A stretch of DNA of 59,801 bases from Clostridia bacterium. GTDB taxonomy: Bacteria; Bacillota; Clostridia; TANB77; CAG-508. The DNA is taken from assembly GCA_017397545.1 (NCBI GenBank), contig JAFQIK010000017.1, positions 1-59,801 on the forward strand. The letters are read 5' to 3'. The notes under the pieces were generated by a model. That model saw only the letters and a list, made by a program, of their open reading frames with translations, searched no databases and had not been told where the DNA came from. Both the position numbers and the translations under genes were made by a program. Positions 28,026-37,377 of this stretch are shown in pieces (position 1 is the stretch's first letter; each line of letters opens with the position of its first letter).

Positions 28026-28670
28026 ATGGCAAAAGGTGAACTAGCTTATTCATTAAATAATGACTTAAAAAATAAAACAGATGCTGAATTGGTAGTGTAT
28101 GCAAGAGAGGGAAACGAAACAGCATTAGAAATTTTATTAGATAAGTATAAAGAACTTATAAACATGAAAGTAGGAAAATATTTTATTATAGGAGCTGAAA
28201 GAGAAGACATTATTCAAGAAGGAATGATAGGCCTATATAAAGCTGTTAAAAATTTTGAAATGGACAAGCAAAATTCTTTTAAATCTTTTGCAAATTTATG
28301 TATAGAAAGACAACTTATAACAGCAATAAAAACCTCAAACAGACAAAAACATATACCATTAAATTCATCAGTATCATTAAATACTACAGTATACGACAAT
28401 GATGATGATGTATCACTTATGGAGTTTTTAAATTCAAACACAGTAGAAGATCCTTTAGATACAATAACTAAAAAAGAATATTATAAATTAATAGGTAATA
28501 AAATAGATGAACATTTAAGTGATTTTGAAAAACAAGTATTAAGTAGATTTGCAGCAGGAGATAGTTATGTAAAAATTGCAGAAAGATTAGATACACCTGT
28601 TAAATCCATAGATAATGCAATACAAAGAATAAGAAAAAAAGCAAATAAAAATATAATAAATGAAGAATAA
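28026..28670 (+). CDS. sigH: Sporulation sigma factor SigH
   Basis: Sigma-H directs early stationary-phase and sporulation genes. The protein (214 aa, family 210-220) shows region 2 (AEREDIIQEGMIGLYKAVKNF and SFANLCIERQLITAIK, residues about 58-100) and region 4 (LSDFEKQVLSRFAAGDSYVKIAERL, about 160-205) with the helix-turn-helix ending in KSIDNAIQRIRKK. The start ATG 28026 follows GCGGAGG at a normal distance. It is the only sigma factor in the window. Confidence 0.95.
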   Translation: MAKGELAYSLNNDLKNKTDAELVVYAREGNETALEILLDKYKELINMKVGKYFIIGAEREDIIQEGMIGLYKAVKNFEMDKQNSFKSFANLCIERQLITAIKTSNRQKHIPLNSSVSLNTTVYDNDDDVSLMEFLNSNTVEDPLDTITKKEYYKLIGNKIDEHLSDFEKQVLSRFAAGDSYVKIAERLDTPVKSIDNAIQRIRKKANKNIINEE

Positions 28671-28704
28671 GGTATAGAAGACAAATATAAAATAGTAGAG
28701 TAAA

Positions 28705-28730
28705 TGTAGGGGCGATTTGAAATCGCCCGC
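28705..28730 (+). repeat. Palindromic TGTAGGGG unit after sigH
   Basis: Arms GGGGCGATTT / AAATCGCCC, + orientation, followed by CTCTTC. Confidence 0.85.
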
Positions 28731-28780
28731 TCTTCTTTGAAAAGACTTAAACTTTATGAAAAAATTTAGCATAATTATAT

Positions 28781-28856
<76 letters not shown>

Positions 28857-28861
28857 AATGT

Positions 28862-28910
28862 GCGACTTGAAGTCGCAGTGAATAGTGAAGAGTTAATAGT
28901 GAATAGCTTT
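28862..28910. repeat. Short hairpin and GAATAGT-type heptamers before ychF
   Basis: GCGACTTGAAGTCGC forms a hairpin right after the tRNA, followed by GTGAATAGTGAAGAGTTA-type heptamer repeats (GAATAGT / GAAGAGT / TAATAGT / GAATAGC). Confidence 0.6.
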
Positions 28911-28926
28911 GAAAAGAGGTATGAAA

Positions 28927-30018
28927 ATGAAAATAGGAATAGTAGGTTTACCAAACGTAGGCAAAAGCACAATGTTTAATAGTATAACAAATGCAGGAGC
29001 AGAATGTGCAAATTATCCATTTTGCACAATTGAGCCAAATGTAGGAGTTGTACCCGTTCCAGACGAAAGATTACAAGTTTTAACTAAAATGTATAATGCT
29101 GAAAAAACCACACATGCAATTGTAGAATTTGTAGATATTGCAGGACTTGTAAAAGGTGCAAGTAAAGGTGAAGGCTTAGGAAATAAATTTTTATCTCATA
29201 TTAGAGAAGTAGATGCAATTGCACAAGTTGTAAGATGCTTTGAAGATCCTAACATTGTTCATGTAGATGGAAATATTAATCCGTTAAGAGATATAGAAAC
29301 AATAAACTTAGAATTAATTTTTGCAGATATAGAAACAGTAGAAAAAAGGTTAGATAAAGCAAGAAAAATGCTAAAAGCAGATAAAAAATATCAAATAGAA
29401 ATTGATATGCTAGAAAAAATAAAAAAACATTTAGAAGAAGAAAAACCAGTTAGAACGTTAGAATTTAATGAAGAAGAAAAAGAAATACTAAAAGAAATAA
29501 TGCTTATTACTGCAAAACCAATTCTATATATATGTAATGTGTCAGAAGAACAATTAGTAGATGCAGAAAATGATGATAATGTTAAAAAAGTAAAAGCACA
29601 TGCAATTACAGAAAATAGCATAGCAATTCCACTTTGTGCAAAAATAGAAGAAGAGTTAACAGGATTAGACGAAGATGACAAAAAAGAAATGCTAGAAGCA
29701 CTTGGACTAAAAGAATCTGGATTAGACAGAGTAATAAAAGAAAGTTATTCTGTTTTAGGATTAATGTCATTTTTAACAGCAGGAGAACCAGAAGTAAGAG
29801 CTTGGACAATAAAAAAAGGAACAAAAGCACCTGTTGCAGCAGGAAAAATACATTCAGATATACAAAGAGGGTTTATAAAAGCAGAAATTGTATCTTACGA
29901 TGACTTAATAAATGAAGGTTCAATGGTTAAAGCAAAAGAAAAAGGATTAGTTAGGTCAGAAGGAAAAGAATATATTATGCAAGAAGGGGACATAGTATTA
30001 TTTAAATTTAATGTATAA
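28927..30018 (+). CDS. ychF: Redox-regulated ATPase/GTPase YchF (Ola1 family)
   Basis: A ribosome-associated P-loop protein conserved in all life. The P-loop is GLPNVGKST at residues 7-15, followed by YPFCTIEPNVGVVPVPDERL, a signature of the family, and a C-terminal TGS domain (about 278-363, VRAWTIKKGTKAPVAAGKIHSDIQRGFIKAE). ATG 28927 is chosen because AGAGGT then lies six bases upstream; the ATG at 28921 touches it. The length is 363 aa, normal for the family. Confidence 0.95.
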   Translation: MKIGIVGLPNVGKSTMFNSITNAGAECANYPFCTIEPNVGVVPVPDERLQVLTKMYNAEKTTHAIVEFVDIAGLVKGASKGEGLGNKFLSHIREVDAIAQVVRCFEDPNIVHVDGNINPLRDIETINLELIFADIETVEKRLDKARKMLKADKKYQIEIDMLEKIKKHLEEEKPVRTLEFNEEEKEILKEIMLITAKPILYICNVSEEQLVDAENDDNVKKVKAHAITENSIAIPLCAKIEEELTGLDEDDKKEMLEALGLKESGLDRVIKESYSVLGLMSFLTAGEPEVRAWTIKKGTKAPVAAGKIHSDIQRGFIKAEIVSYDDLINEGSMVKAKEKGLVRSEGKEYIMQEGDIVLFKFNV

Positions 30019-30034
30019 AATTTGTAAAAAACTA

Positions 30035-30063
30035 TTGCAATATTTAAAATTTTGTAGTATAAA
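30035..30063 (+). promoter_or_regulatory. Promoter of the MPNTG protein gene
   Basis: TTGCAA (30035-30040), 17 bases, TATAAA (30058-30063). Confidence 0.65.
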
Positions 30064-30113
30064 TATAAAAGAATTAATTATAATAATATTATAAATAAAA
30101 GAGGAGATAAAAA

Positions 30114-30473
30114 ATGTCAAGAATTAAAACAAAAGAATTAATAATATGTATAATATCACTAGCAATTTTAATGTTAACTTTAGTAACAGATGTATTTGCA
30201 ATAGATATAGATTCAGCTTTAGGAGGAAACAATAATGTAAATGAATTTGAAACAATTACTGATGATACAAATACTAATACAAACATAAATACTAATGCAA
30301 ACACAAACACTAACACTAATGTAAACGCAAATACAAATACAAATGCAAATAATAATAATACAACTACAATGCCAAATACAGGTGTAGATTATTCAGTTGT
30401 ATTTATAATAGCAGTATGTGGAATATCTGCAATATATGCATATAAAAAAATAAGAGATTACAATAATTTTTAA
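30114..30473 (+). CDS. Small sortase-anchored protein with Asn/Thr repeats
   Basis: The 119-aa protein has a signal-type hydrophobic helix (residues about 10-29, ending in VFAID), a low-complexity stretch of NTNTN-type repeats (about 45-85), the sorting signal MPNTG (about 86-90), a hydrophobic anchor (VVFIIAVCGISAIYAY) and a basic tail. This is the layout of an LPXTG-type wall protein with the signal MPNTG. It is convergent with a sortase gene 28 bases away, which is its likely partner. The repeat is a DNA tandem array and could vary in length between strains. Confidence 0.75.
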   Translation: MSRIKTKELIICIISLAILMLTLVTDVFAIDIDSALGGNNNVNEFETITDDTNTNTNINTNANTNTNTNVNANTNTNANNNNTTTMPNTGVDYSVVFIIAVCGISAIYAYKKIRDYNNF

Positions 30474-30485
30474 GAATAATAATTA

Positions 30486-30526
30486 AAAACTGCCGGCAAA
30501 TTAATGCTTGGCAGTTATTTTTTGTT
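30486..30526. terminator. Terminator between the convergent surface-protein and sortase genes
   Basis: AACTGCC pairs with GGCAGTT, followed by ATTTTTTG on the + strand. It overlaps the last codons of the sortase gene. Confidence 0.65.
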
Positions 30527-31148
30527 CTATTGCTTTAACAATTAATCTATTTTTATTAATATTATTACATGTAACTAAAGTTATTTCTCTTTTGCCATTT
30601 GTATTTTGATTAGTACAAGATGTATCACTTTTAGAAGTTTCAAATTTATTATAAATAGAGTAAGTAACAAGTAATTTGTTAGAATCATATATATTAATCA
30701 CATCACCGATATCTAATTTATATAAATTGCTAAAAAAACTATTATTATCGTAATTATGGCCAGCTATACAAAGATTGCCAATTTTATTGGGATAAGGACC
30801 ATAAAATCTACATGCAGAAATTTTTAAAAGTTCATCATTTACATCTGATAAAATAGGATATTTTATATTGATTTTTGGTATTTCAATAATGCCTATTACA
30901 AAATAATTTCCGTTTTTATTTAATTCTACTGTAGTATAATTTTCAGATTTAGAGTAAAGACGTTCTAAACTAAATGTGTTTAGTAATGTATTTGAAATGT
31001 TTTTGTCTTTAATTCTATTAATATAAAAATAGAGCAAATAAATTGAAAAAGAAATAATCATTATTAATGATATAAAAAGTTGCATTTTTAAAATTTTTTT
31101 ATACTTGTTTCTTTTTTTTAGATTTTTAATTTCTAGAATTTGATTCAT
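30501..31148 (-). CDS. Sortase with TLVTC active site (class D/E type)
   Basis: Sortases cut the sorting signal of surface proteins and join them to the peptidoglycan. The chain of 215 aa has an N-terminal membrane anchor (about residues 25-45). The catalytic His lies in AGHNYDNN (about 128-135), Cys in TLVTCNN (about 193) and the Arg in NKNRLIV near the end. TLVTC and spacing suggest class D or E. It faces the MPNTG protein gene in convergent orientation. The start has no strong ribosome site on the minus strand that I can see. Confidence 0.9.
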   Translation of the reverse strand: MNQILEIKNLKKRNKYKKILKMQLFISLIMIISFSIYLLYFYINRIKDKNISNTLLNTFSLERLYSKSENYTTVELNKNGNYFVIGIIEIPKINIKYPILSDVNDELLKISACRFYGPYPNKIGNLCIAGHNYDNNSFFSNLYKLDIGDVINIYDSNKLLVTYSIYNKFETSKSDTSCTNQNTNGKREITLVTCNNINKNRLIVKAIEQKITAKH

Positions 31149-31221
31149 AATATATTAGTTTATATAAATGAAAAATAAATATACAGTGAGATTAGTAAAA
31201 TACTAAAATTTATAGAGTATT

Positions 31222-31319
31222 TGTAGGGGCGAATTGCATTCGCCCGCCACTTACAGAGCCTTGCTAAAAATATTAATAACAATTTCTTGGAGGACGGGCG
31301 ATTAAAAATTGCCCCTACA
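31222..31319. repeat. Two facing palindromic TGTAGGGG units
   Basis: 31222-31247 (+; GGGGCGAATTG / ATTCGCCC) and 31293-31319 (-; GGGCGATTAAA / AATTGCCCC). The 341-base gap between the sortase and rimP also holds a half element (TTTTAGTCTGAACAGTAACC, 31338-31356), a hairpin and the rimP promoter; no gene is seen. Confidence 0.85.
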
Positions 31320-31357
31320 AAACCCTACATTTTAAATTTTAGTCTGAACAGTAACCT

Positions 31358-31395
31358 AAAAATCAAGTTTTTTCCAGTAAAAGCTTGATTTTTTT
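31358..31395 (+). terminator. Terminator-like hairpin overlapping the rimP -35 box
   Basis: A 10-bp stem (AAAAATCAAG / CTTGATTTTT) with a T run. It stops transcripts entering from upstream just where the rimP promoter begins; its right arm carries the -35 hexamer TTGATT. Confidence 0.7.
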
Positions 31396-31413
31396 GAAAA
31401 AGCAGGGTATAAT
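31385..31413 (+). promoter_or_regulatory. Promoter of the rimP-nusA-infB operon
   Basis: TTGATT (31385-31390), 17 bases, TATAAT (31408-31413). Confidence 0.75.
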
Positions 31414-31439
31414 AATAATGCAATTATATAAAAAACTAG

Positions 31440-31464
31440 AAGAGTGGGAACAAATCCCACTCTT
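31440..31464 (+). promoter_or_regulatory. Leader hairpin upstream of rimP
   Basis: GAGTGGGA pairs perfectly with TCCCACTC around a five-base loop (31442-31463), 26 bases before the start codon. A similar GC-rich hairpin precedes rimP in several Firmicutes, to my recollection; a regulatory role is inferred. Confidence 0.5.
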
Positions 31465-31489
31465 AAATTATGAAAAGGAGAAAATTAAA

Positions 31490-31943
31490 TTGGCAAGTGT
31501 TGAAGAAAAAATAGAAAATTTAACATCTGACATTATCAAAAATTTGGGTTATGAATTATACGATGTAGAATATGTAAAAGAGGGCAAGGACTATTTTTTA
31601 AGACTATATATAGAATCTGAAAAACGGAATAGATTTAAATGACTGTGAAAAAGTAAGCAACGAAATAACTGAAATTTTAGATAAAGAAGATCCAATTAAA
31701 GAACAATATTTTTTAGAAGTATCTTCTACAGGAGTAGAAAAAACTTTAAGAAAAGATAAACACTTAAAAGCAAATATAGGAAAAGAAATACAAATTAAAC
31801 TATTTAGACCAGTAGAAGGTAAAAAAGAGTACAAAGGAATTTTAAAGGATTTTGATAAAAATAGTTTAACTATTTTAAATAATCAAGAAATAAAAATAGA
31901 TAGAAAAAATATATCTCAAACAAAAACAGTATATAACTGGTAA
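31490..31943 (+). CDS. rimP: Ribosome maturation factor RimP, read through a +1 shift at C31625
   Basis: RimP helps assemble the 30S subunit. From TTG 31490 (AAGGAG seven bases before; the in-frame ATG 31385 is inside the promoter), 45 codons reach an in-frame CGG at 31625, with a stop four codons later. Skipping C31625 restores E-K-G-I-D-L-N-D-C, a conserved block of RimP, and continues to 31943. The joined protein is 150 aa, the family length, with DPIKEQYFLEVSSTGVEKTL (the strongest RimP signature) in frame 2 and the C-terminal SH3-like domain after it. It heads the translation operon with nusA 18 bases downstream. Confidence 0.92.
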
Positions 31944-31961
31944 AGAAAGGATGATTAAAAA

Positions 31962-33068
31962 ATGAAATCAATAGAAAGTAAAGAATTAATAATGGCAATT
32001 GAGGAACTAGAAAAAGAAAGAGGAATAAACAAAGAATATTTATTAGAATCCCTAGAGACAGCACTAGTTACAGCATATAAAAGAAATTTTGAATCAGCAG
32101 AAAATGTAAAAGTAACAATGGATGCTGAGACTGGAGATATAAAAGTATTTTCTTTAAAAGAAGTTGTAGAAGAAGTAGAAGATGATATGTTACAAATAAC
32201 TTTGGAAGAAGCTAAAAAACAAGACAAAAAAATAAATTTAGGAGATACACTTCAGTTAGAAATTATTCCTAGAGATTTTGGAAGAATTGCAGCTCAAACA
32301 GCGAAACAAGTAATTGTTCAAAAAATTAGAGAAGCAGAAAGAAATATGGTTTATACAGAATATAACGATAGAAGAGGAGAAATTGTATCTGGACTTGTAC
32401 AAAAATCTGAAGGTGGAACAGTTGTATTAGATTTAGGAAAATTAGAAGGAATAATGCTTGTAAAAGATCAAATACCTACTGAGAGCTATAAAGTAAATGA
32501 TAAAGTAAGAGCTTATGTAGTAAGTGTAGAAAAAGGAATAAAAGGAGCACCACAAGTTTTAGTTTCTAGAAGTCATCCTGATTTTGTAAGAAAATTATTT
32601 GAATTTGAAATACCAGAAATATACGAAGGATTAATAGAAATAAAAAGTGTATCAAGAGATGCGGGTTCTAGAAGCAAAGTTGCAGTATATTCTACAAACG
32701 AAAATATTGATCCAGTTGGTTCATGTGTTGGACAAAAAGGAATTAGAATACAAAACATAATAAATGAATTAAAAGGCGAAAAAATAGATGTAATTGAATG
32801 GGATGAAGATCCAGCAGTATTTATTTCTGCAGCATTATTACCAGCACAAGTTATGGCTGTTGATATAAGAGAAGAAGAGAAATTTGCACAAGTAATTGTT
32901 CCAGATGACCAATTATCACTTGCAATAGGAAAATCAGGACAAAATGCAAGACTAGCTGCAAAACTTACAAATTGGAAAATAGATATAAAAAGTGAAAGCC
33001 AATTTAGGGAATTATTAGCAAAACAACAAATGGAAGAAACAGAACAAGAAGAGAACACTGAAGAATAA
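31962..33068 (+). CDS. nusA: Transcription termination/antitermination factor NusA
   Basis: NusA binds RNA polymerase and RNA. The N-terminal domain (about residues 1-125), S1 domain (about 135-200, GEIVSGLVQKSEGGTVVLDLGK) and two KH domains (about 230-350; VGSCVGQKGIRIQNII and AIGKSGQNARLAAKLTNWKIDI) are complete. The acidic C-terminal repeats of E. coli NusA are absent, as in Bacillus; 368 aa fits. AAAGGATG is a weak ribosome site before ATG 31962. No in-frame CGG. Confidence 0.97.
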   Translation: MKSIESKELIMAIEELEKERGINKEYLLESLETALVTAYKRNFESAENVKVTMDAETGDIKVFSLKEVVEEVEDDMLQITLEEAKKQDKKINLGDTLQLEIIPRDFGRIAAQTAKQVIVQKIREAERNMVYTEYNDRRGEIVSGLVQKSEGGTVVLDLGKLEGIMLVKDQIPTESYKVNDKVRAYVVSVEKGIKGAPQVLVSRSHPDFVRKLFEFEIPEIYEGLIEIKSVSRDAGSRSKVAVYSTNENIDPVGSCVGQKGIRIQNIINELKGEKIDVIEWDEDPAVFISAALLPAQVMAVDIREEEKFAQVIVPDDQLSLAIGKSGQNARLAAKLTNWKIDIKSESQFRELLAKQQMEETEQEENTEE

Positions 33069-33077
33069 TATTTAATG

Positions 33078-33170
33078 AAGTGAGAAGTGTGAAGTGGGAA
33101 GTTAAAAAGTAGCTCTTCGAAGAGTTTACTATAAAAAGCACACGTCCCACATCACACAGCACACTTCGAA
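33078..33170. repeat. Heptanucleotide-repeat hairpin, copy 2
   Basis: Left arm heptamers GAAGTGA / GAAGTGT / GAAGTGG; right arm AGCACAC / GTCCCAC / ATCACAC / AGCACAC. The centre holds the palindrome GCTCTTCGAAGAG. It lies between nusA and ylxR, inside the operon. Confidence 0.85.
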
Positions 33171-33186
33171 TGAGTAGGTGATTAAT

Positions 33187-33453
33187 ATGAAAAAAATTGT
33201 ACAAAGAATGTGCATGGGATGCAATAACAAAAAAGATAAAAGAGAATTAATTAGAATTGTATTAAGTAAAACAGGGGAAATTACAATAGATAAAACAGGT
33301 AAGTTAGAAGGACGAGGAGCATATATATGTGATAGTATAGACTGCTTAGAGAAAGTTATAAAAACAAAAAGATTAGAAAAAAGTTTTAATACAAAAATAG
33401 AAGAAGATATTTATAATAAATTAAGGGGTGTAATTATTGATAACGAAAATTAA
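33187..33453 (+). CDS. ylxR: YlxR family RNA-binding protein (RnpM-like)
   Basis: A small protein always found between nusA and infB in Firmicutes; in Bacillus it binds RNase P RNA and modulates its activity. The 88-aa protein has the fold signature RMCMGCNNKKDKRELIRIV (residues about 6-24) and GRGAYICDSIDCLEKVIKTKRLEKSF (about 42-67). ATG 33187 follows TAGGTG at six bases. The usual ylxQ (ribosomal L7Ae-like) gene that follows it is absent. Confidence 0.92.
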   Translation: MKKIVQRMCMGCNNKKDKRELIRIVLSKTGEITIDKTGKLEGRGAYICDSIDCLEKVIKTKRLEKSFNTKIEEDIYNKLRGVIIDNEN

Positions 33454-33494
33454 CAAAAACTTAAGAGCAAAAACAAAATGTGGGGGTGAAGCTA

Positions 33495-36383
33495 TTGGGT
33501 AAGATAAAAATACATGAAATAGCAAAAAAATTAGGAGTAAATAGTAAAGAGGTACTAGAAAAAGCTATAGAATTAGGAATGGAAGTAAAATCGCATATGA
33601 GTAGTATAGAAGAAGAAGAAGCAAAAAAAATAGAATCAAAATTTTCTGGAGCAAAAAAAGAAGTAAAAGAGAAAAAAGAAACTCCAGTAATTATAAGAAG
33701 AGAAGTTATTTTAACAGAGGATAATAATAAAAAAGAGCAAAAAGTAGAAGAAAAGAAACAATCTAGAGATGTTGGTTTTATAGAAAGAGAAAGAAAAAAA
33801 GACTACAATATAGTGTATAGAAACAAACCTAATAGACCTCTTACTGTAAGTGAATTATTTGGTACAAAAACACCTGAAAAACCAAAGGCAGAAGAACCAA
33901 AAGAACAACCAAAAGAAGTGGAAGTTCCAGAGGTATCTAAAGTAAAAGATTCACCTAAAGAAACTCAAAAACCAAAGGTAGAAGAACAAAGAAACAATAA
34001 TACTACCCAACCAAAACAATATAATAATCAAGCAAATATTAACAACAGACCATTTAATAGAGAAAGAGACGGTCAAAATAATAGACCATATAATAACAAT
34101 TATTCAAATGGCAATAGACCATTTAACAGAGATGGAAACAGACCATTTAATAGAGAAAGAGATGGGCAAAATAGCAGACCATATAATAACAATTATTCAA
34201 ATGGCAATAGACCGTTTAATAAAGATGGTAATAGACAATTTAACAATAGAGGACAAGAAGGAAGAAATCAAAATTCATATGGTAGAAGACCTTTAGATGA
34301 AAAAGGAATTGAAAAAAATATTAAAAATATAATGGCTGCAGATGTTGTTGAAAAAGAAAATGTAAGAGAATATGCAAATAAGGCTATAGATAAACAAAAA
34401 AATAACAACAAATACGAAGAAAAAACAAATAAAAAAGCATCTAAATCTAGAAGAGGCGGATATGAAGAAATAAGTAGCCACAAATTGAAAGATTTAAAAC
34501 AACAAGATAGATTATCAAATATGTTTGATGAAGGTTCAATGCTTGACTATTATGATTTAACAACAACTAGAGGAAGAAGAAATAAAAAGAAAATTAGTCA
34601 AGATGAAGATAGAATAAAACAAAAAATATTTGATTTAACAGATATAACAATCCCAGAAAGTATTAGTGTAAAAGATTTAAGTGCAGAACTTAAAAAGACT
34701 AGTGGAGAAATAATAAAAAAATTACTAGGATATGGAATTATGGCAACAATAAATAATGAAGTGGATTTTGATACAGCATTCTTAATAGCAGAAGAATTTG
34801 GAGTAACAGCACACAAAAAAGAAGTTGTTACAGATGAAGACATATTATTTGATGAAAGTGAAGATAAAGAAGAAGACTTAAAATCAAGACCACCAGTAAT
34901 AGTTGTTATGGGACACGTTGACCATGGTAAAACATCGCTTCTAGATGCAGTAAGAGAAACTAATGTAATAGAAGGAGAAGCAGGTGGAATTACTCAAGCA
35001 ATTGGTGCATACCAAGTAGAAATAAATGGTAGAGAAATTACTTTCTTAGATACACCAGGACACGAAGCGTTTACTGCAATGAGAGCAAGAGGAGCACAAA
35101 TAACAGATATAGCAATACTTGTAGTTGCTGCAAATGATGGAGTTATGCCTCAAACAGTAGAAGCAATAAACCATGCAAAAGCAGCTGGAATACCAATTAT
35201 AGTAGCAATAAACAAAATAGATGTAGAAGGAGCAAATCCAGATAAAGTAAAACAAGAACTTGCAGAACATGATTTAGTATCAGAAGAATGGGGTGGAGAT
35301 ACAATATTTGTTCCAATTTCTGCAAAGAAAAGAATAAATATAGATAATCTTCTAGAAATGGTACTTTTAGTTGCAGATATGAAAGAACTAAAAGCAAACC
35401 CTAAAAAGCAAGCAAAAGGAACTGTAATAGAAGCAAAATTAGACAAAGCAAAAGGACCAGTTGCTACAATGCTTGTACAACGTGGTACTTTAGATGTTGG
35501 AGACACAATACTTGTAGGATCTGTTATTGGTAGAATAAGAACAATGACAGACGATAAAGGTCATAAAGTTAAAAAAGCAGGGCCTTCAACACCAGTAGAA
35601 ATAACAGGTTTAACTGCTGTTCCAGAAGCTGGAGAAACATTCTACGAAGTTAAAGACGAAAAAACTGCTAAACACTTAATGGAAACAAGAAAACGTAAGG
35701 CTAGAGAAAAAGCATTAAATGCAACTAACAAGGTTACTTTAGATGATTTATTTAGCCAAATAGAAAAAGGAAACTTAAAACAATTAAATATTATAGTAAA
35801 AGCAGATGTTCAAGGTTCTGTAGAAGCTGTAAAACAAGCATTAGAAAAATTATCTAATGATGAAGTAAAAGTTAAAGTAATACATGCAAATGTTGGAGCT
35901 GTAACTGAAAGCGACGTTACACTAGCAAATGTTTCAAATGCTATAATAATTGCATTTAATGTAAGACCAGAGCCAATTGCAAAAGATATGGCAGAAAAAT
36001 CAGAAGTAGAAATAAAAACATATTCTGTAATATACAATGCTATAGAAGATGTAGAAGCTGCAATGAAAGGAATGTTAGACCCTGTATTTAAAGAAGTAGT
36101 AATTGGTAATGCAGAAGTTAGACAAACATTTAAAATTTCTGATGTTGGAACAATTGCAGGATGCTATGTAACAAATGGAAAAGTTGCAAGAAATGCAGGA
36201 GTAAGAGTTTTAAGAGATAATGTTGTAATACATGATGGAAAATTAATTTCATTAAAGAGAATGAAAGACGATGCAAAAGAAGTGGCGTCAGGGTATGAAT
36301 GTGGAATTCAAATAGAGAACTTTAATGATATTAAAGAGGGAGATATTATAGAGGCATTTATAATGGAACAAGTTAAACAGTAG
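33495..36383 (+). CDS. infB: Translation initiation factor IF-2
   Basis: IF-2 brings initiator tRNA to the ribosome. TTG 33495 is the start because GGGGGTG lies six bases before it and the protein then begins [14 protein letters not shown], as in the family; the GTG 33480 is upstream of that site. The first 400 residues are low-complexity, with a tandem repeat of [11 protein letters not shown] / [11 protein letters not shown] blocks (about 180-255). The GTPase part has GHVDHGKTS (near 473), DTPGHEAF and NKID, followed by domains II to IV. The length is 962 aa. The stop is directly followed by a hairpin element. Confidence 0.97.
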   Translation: MGKIKIHEIAKKLGVNSKEVLEKAIELGMEVKSHMSSIEEEEAKKIESKFSGAKKEVKEKKETPVIIRREVILTEDNNKKEQKVEEKKQSRDVGFIERERKKDYNIVYRNKPNRPLTVSELFGTKTPEKPKAEEPKEQPKEVEVPEVSKVKDSPKETQKPKVEEQRNNNTTQPKQYNNQANINNRPFNRERDGQNNRPYNNNYSNGNRPFNRDGNRPFNRERDGQNSRPYNNNYSNGNRPFNKDGNRQFNNRGQEGRNQNSYGRRPLDEKGIEKNIKNIMAADVVEKENVREYANKAIDKQKNNNKYEEKTNKKASKSRRGGYEEISSHKLKDLKQQDRLSNMFDEGSMLDYYDLTTTRGRRNKKKISQDEDRIKQKIFDLTDITIPESISVKDLSAELKKTSGEIIKKLLGYGIMATINNEVDFDTAFLIAEEFGVTAHKKEVVTDEDILFDESEDKEEDLKSRPPVIVVMGHVDHGKTSLLDAVRETNVIEGEAGGITQAIGAYQVEINGREITFLDTPGHEAFTAMRARGAQITDIAILVVAANDGVMPQTVEAINHAKAAGIPIIVAINKIDVEGANPDKVKQELAEHDLVSEEWGGDTIFVPISAKKRINIDNLLEMVLLVADMKELKANPKKQAKGTVIEAKLDKAKGPVATMLVQRGTLDVGDTILVGSVIGRIRTMTDDKGHKVKKAGPSTPVEITGLTAVPEAGETFYEVKDEKTAKHLMETRKRKAREKALNATNKVTLDDLFSQIEKGNLKQLNIIVKADVQGSVEAVKQALEKLSNDEVKVKVIHANVGAVTESDVTLANVSNAIIIAFNVRPEPIAKDMAEKSEVEIKTYSVIYNAIEDVEAAMKGMLDPVFKEVVIGNAEVRQTFKISDVGTIAGCYVTNGKVARNAGVRVLRDNVVIHDGKLISLKRMKDDAKEVASGYECGIQIENFNDIKEGDIIEAFIMEQVKQ

Positions 36384-36560
36384 GGCGTAAACGAATGAAA
36401 TCAGGCATCTTGCGTTGTCAAACTGCGTAAAAATTTTTGCGACATACAGCGTATAGTCTTGAAAATTTTTACTTGTTTTCCTAGCAATATACCTAATTTG
36501 CTTCGTTTACTATATGCAGTTTTAATAAATTTGTAAAATATTTTACTCATTCGTTAAAAT
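36372..36560. repeat. Structured inverted-repeat element at the infB stop, copy 1 of 2
   Basis: Outer arms GTAAACGAATGAAATCAG and CTAATTTGCTTCGTTTAC pair; inner arms GTAAAAATTTTT and AAAATTTTTAC pair. Conserved core TTGCGTTGTCAAA on the left and TTCCTAGCAAT on the right recur at 45925-46050 with different but still pairing arms. The 469-base gap between infB and rbfA holds this element and palindromic units; no gene is seen. Confidence 0.7.
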
Positions 36561-36602
36561 GCACAATCTACTAATTTTGATTCGTTTTGGCAAATTTGTA
36601 TT

Positions 36603-36826
36603 TGTAGGGGTCGATGCCCACATCGACCCGATTAATACAAAAATGTGTAGGGGCGGGGCTTGCTCCGCCCAATAATAAAATATAATGAAAAAATTGCAAA
36701 CGTGTAGGGGCGACTAGTAGTCGCCCGCACTTCGAAGAAATTTCTAAAATTAATAGTGAAGAATGAATAGTACAAAATTTGCTTTTGCAAATTTTGATGT
36801 AGGGGTCGCACTCCTTAGGCGACCCG
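36603..36826 (+). repeat. Cluster of four palindromic TGTAGGGG units and a heptamer segment
   Basis: 36603-36630 (GGGGTCGATG / CATCGACCC), 36646-36671 (GGGGCGGGGC / GCTCCGCCC), 36703-36728 (GGGGCGACTAG / TAGTCGCCC, preceded by AATTGCAAACG) and 36798-36826 (GGGGTCGCA / GGCGACCC). Between the last two lies a GAATAGT-type stretch and the AAATTTGCTTTTGCAAATTT palindrome, both also seen at 53898-53955. Confidence 0.85.
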
Positions 36827-36852
36827 AAAAACAAAATAAAAAGGAGAAAAGA

Positions 36853-37233
36853 ATGAATAAACCAAAAGGCGGAGGAAACCGTTTAAATAGAATAAATGAA
36901 GAATTAAAAAGAGAAATTAGTAATATAATTAACTATGAGGTTACTAATTCAAACGTTACAGGAATGGTTAGTGTAACTTCTGTTAAAATTTCTCCAGATT
37001 TAAGATATGCAAAAGTATATTTAAGTATTCTTAATTCTAGAAATACTAAACAAACTTTAGCTGCATTAAAATCTTCTTCTGGATTTATTAGAAGCAGAAT
37101 AGCTGCAAAAATTAATTTAAGAGTAACTCCAGAATTAGTATTTGAATTAGATGAATCTATGCAATATGGAGAAAAAATAGACACAATATTAAAAGACATT
37201 ATGAAGGATATTAAACCAGAAAACCAAGATTAA
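36853..37233 (+). CDS. rbfA: Ribosome-binding factor A
   Basis: RbfA aids late maturation of the 30S subunit. The 126-aa protein has the KH-like fold signature NRINEELKREISNIINYEV and VTSVKISPDLRYAKVYLSIL with LRVTPELVFELDES near the end. ATG 36853 follows AAGGAG; the upstream in-frame ATG at 36763 reads through repeat DNA and is rejected. Part of the rimP-infB operon. Confidence 0.95.
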   Translation: MNKPKGGGNRLNRINEELKREISNIINYEVTNSNVTGMVSVTSVKISPDLRYAKVYLSILNSRNTKQTLAALKSSSGFIRSRIAAKINLRVTPELVFELDESMQYGEKIDTILKDIMKDIKPENQD

Positions 37234-37242
37234 TTGCAAATG

Positions 37243-37317
37243 TCGTAGGGGCGGAACCCCGTGTCCGCCCGTAAAAAATATAAAATTTCGGGCAGACTTA
37301 AGTCGTCTGCCCCTACA
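37243..37317. repeat. Two facing palindromic units between rbfA and nrnA
   Basis: 37243-37271 (CGTAGGGGCGGAACCC / GTCCGCCCG; preceded by AATTGCAAATG) and 37289-37317 on the other strand (GGGCAGACTTAAG / GTCTGCCCC). Confidence 0.8.
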
Positions 37318-37377
37318 TTGTATATTAAATATTATGGCAATTATCAAATTTAGATAATAGATTTAAAGGAGAACCAT

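Noticed and set aside
31385-31489. A longer rimP from ATG 31385
   Set aside because: It would begin inside the promoter and cross the leader hairpin; TTG 31490 has AAGGAG at the right distance.
36763-36852. An N-terminal extension of rbfA from ATG 36763
   Set aside because: It reads through a palindromic unit and lacks a ribosome site; ATG 36853 has AAGGAG and matches the family start.
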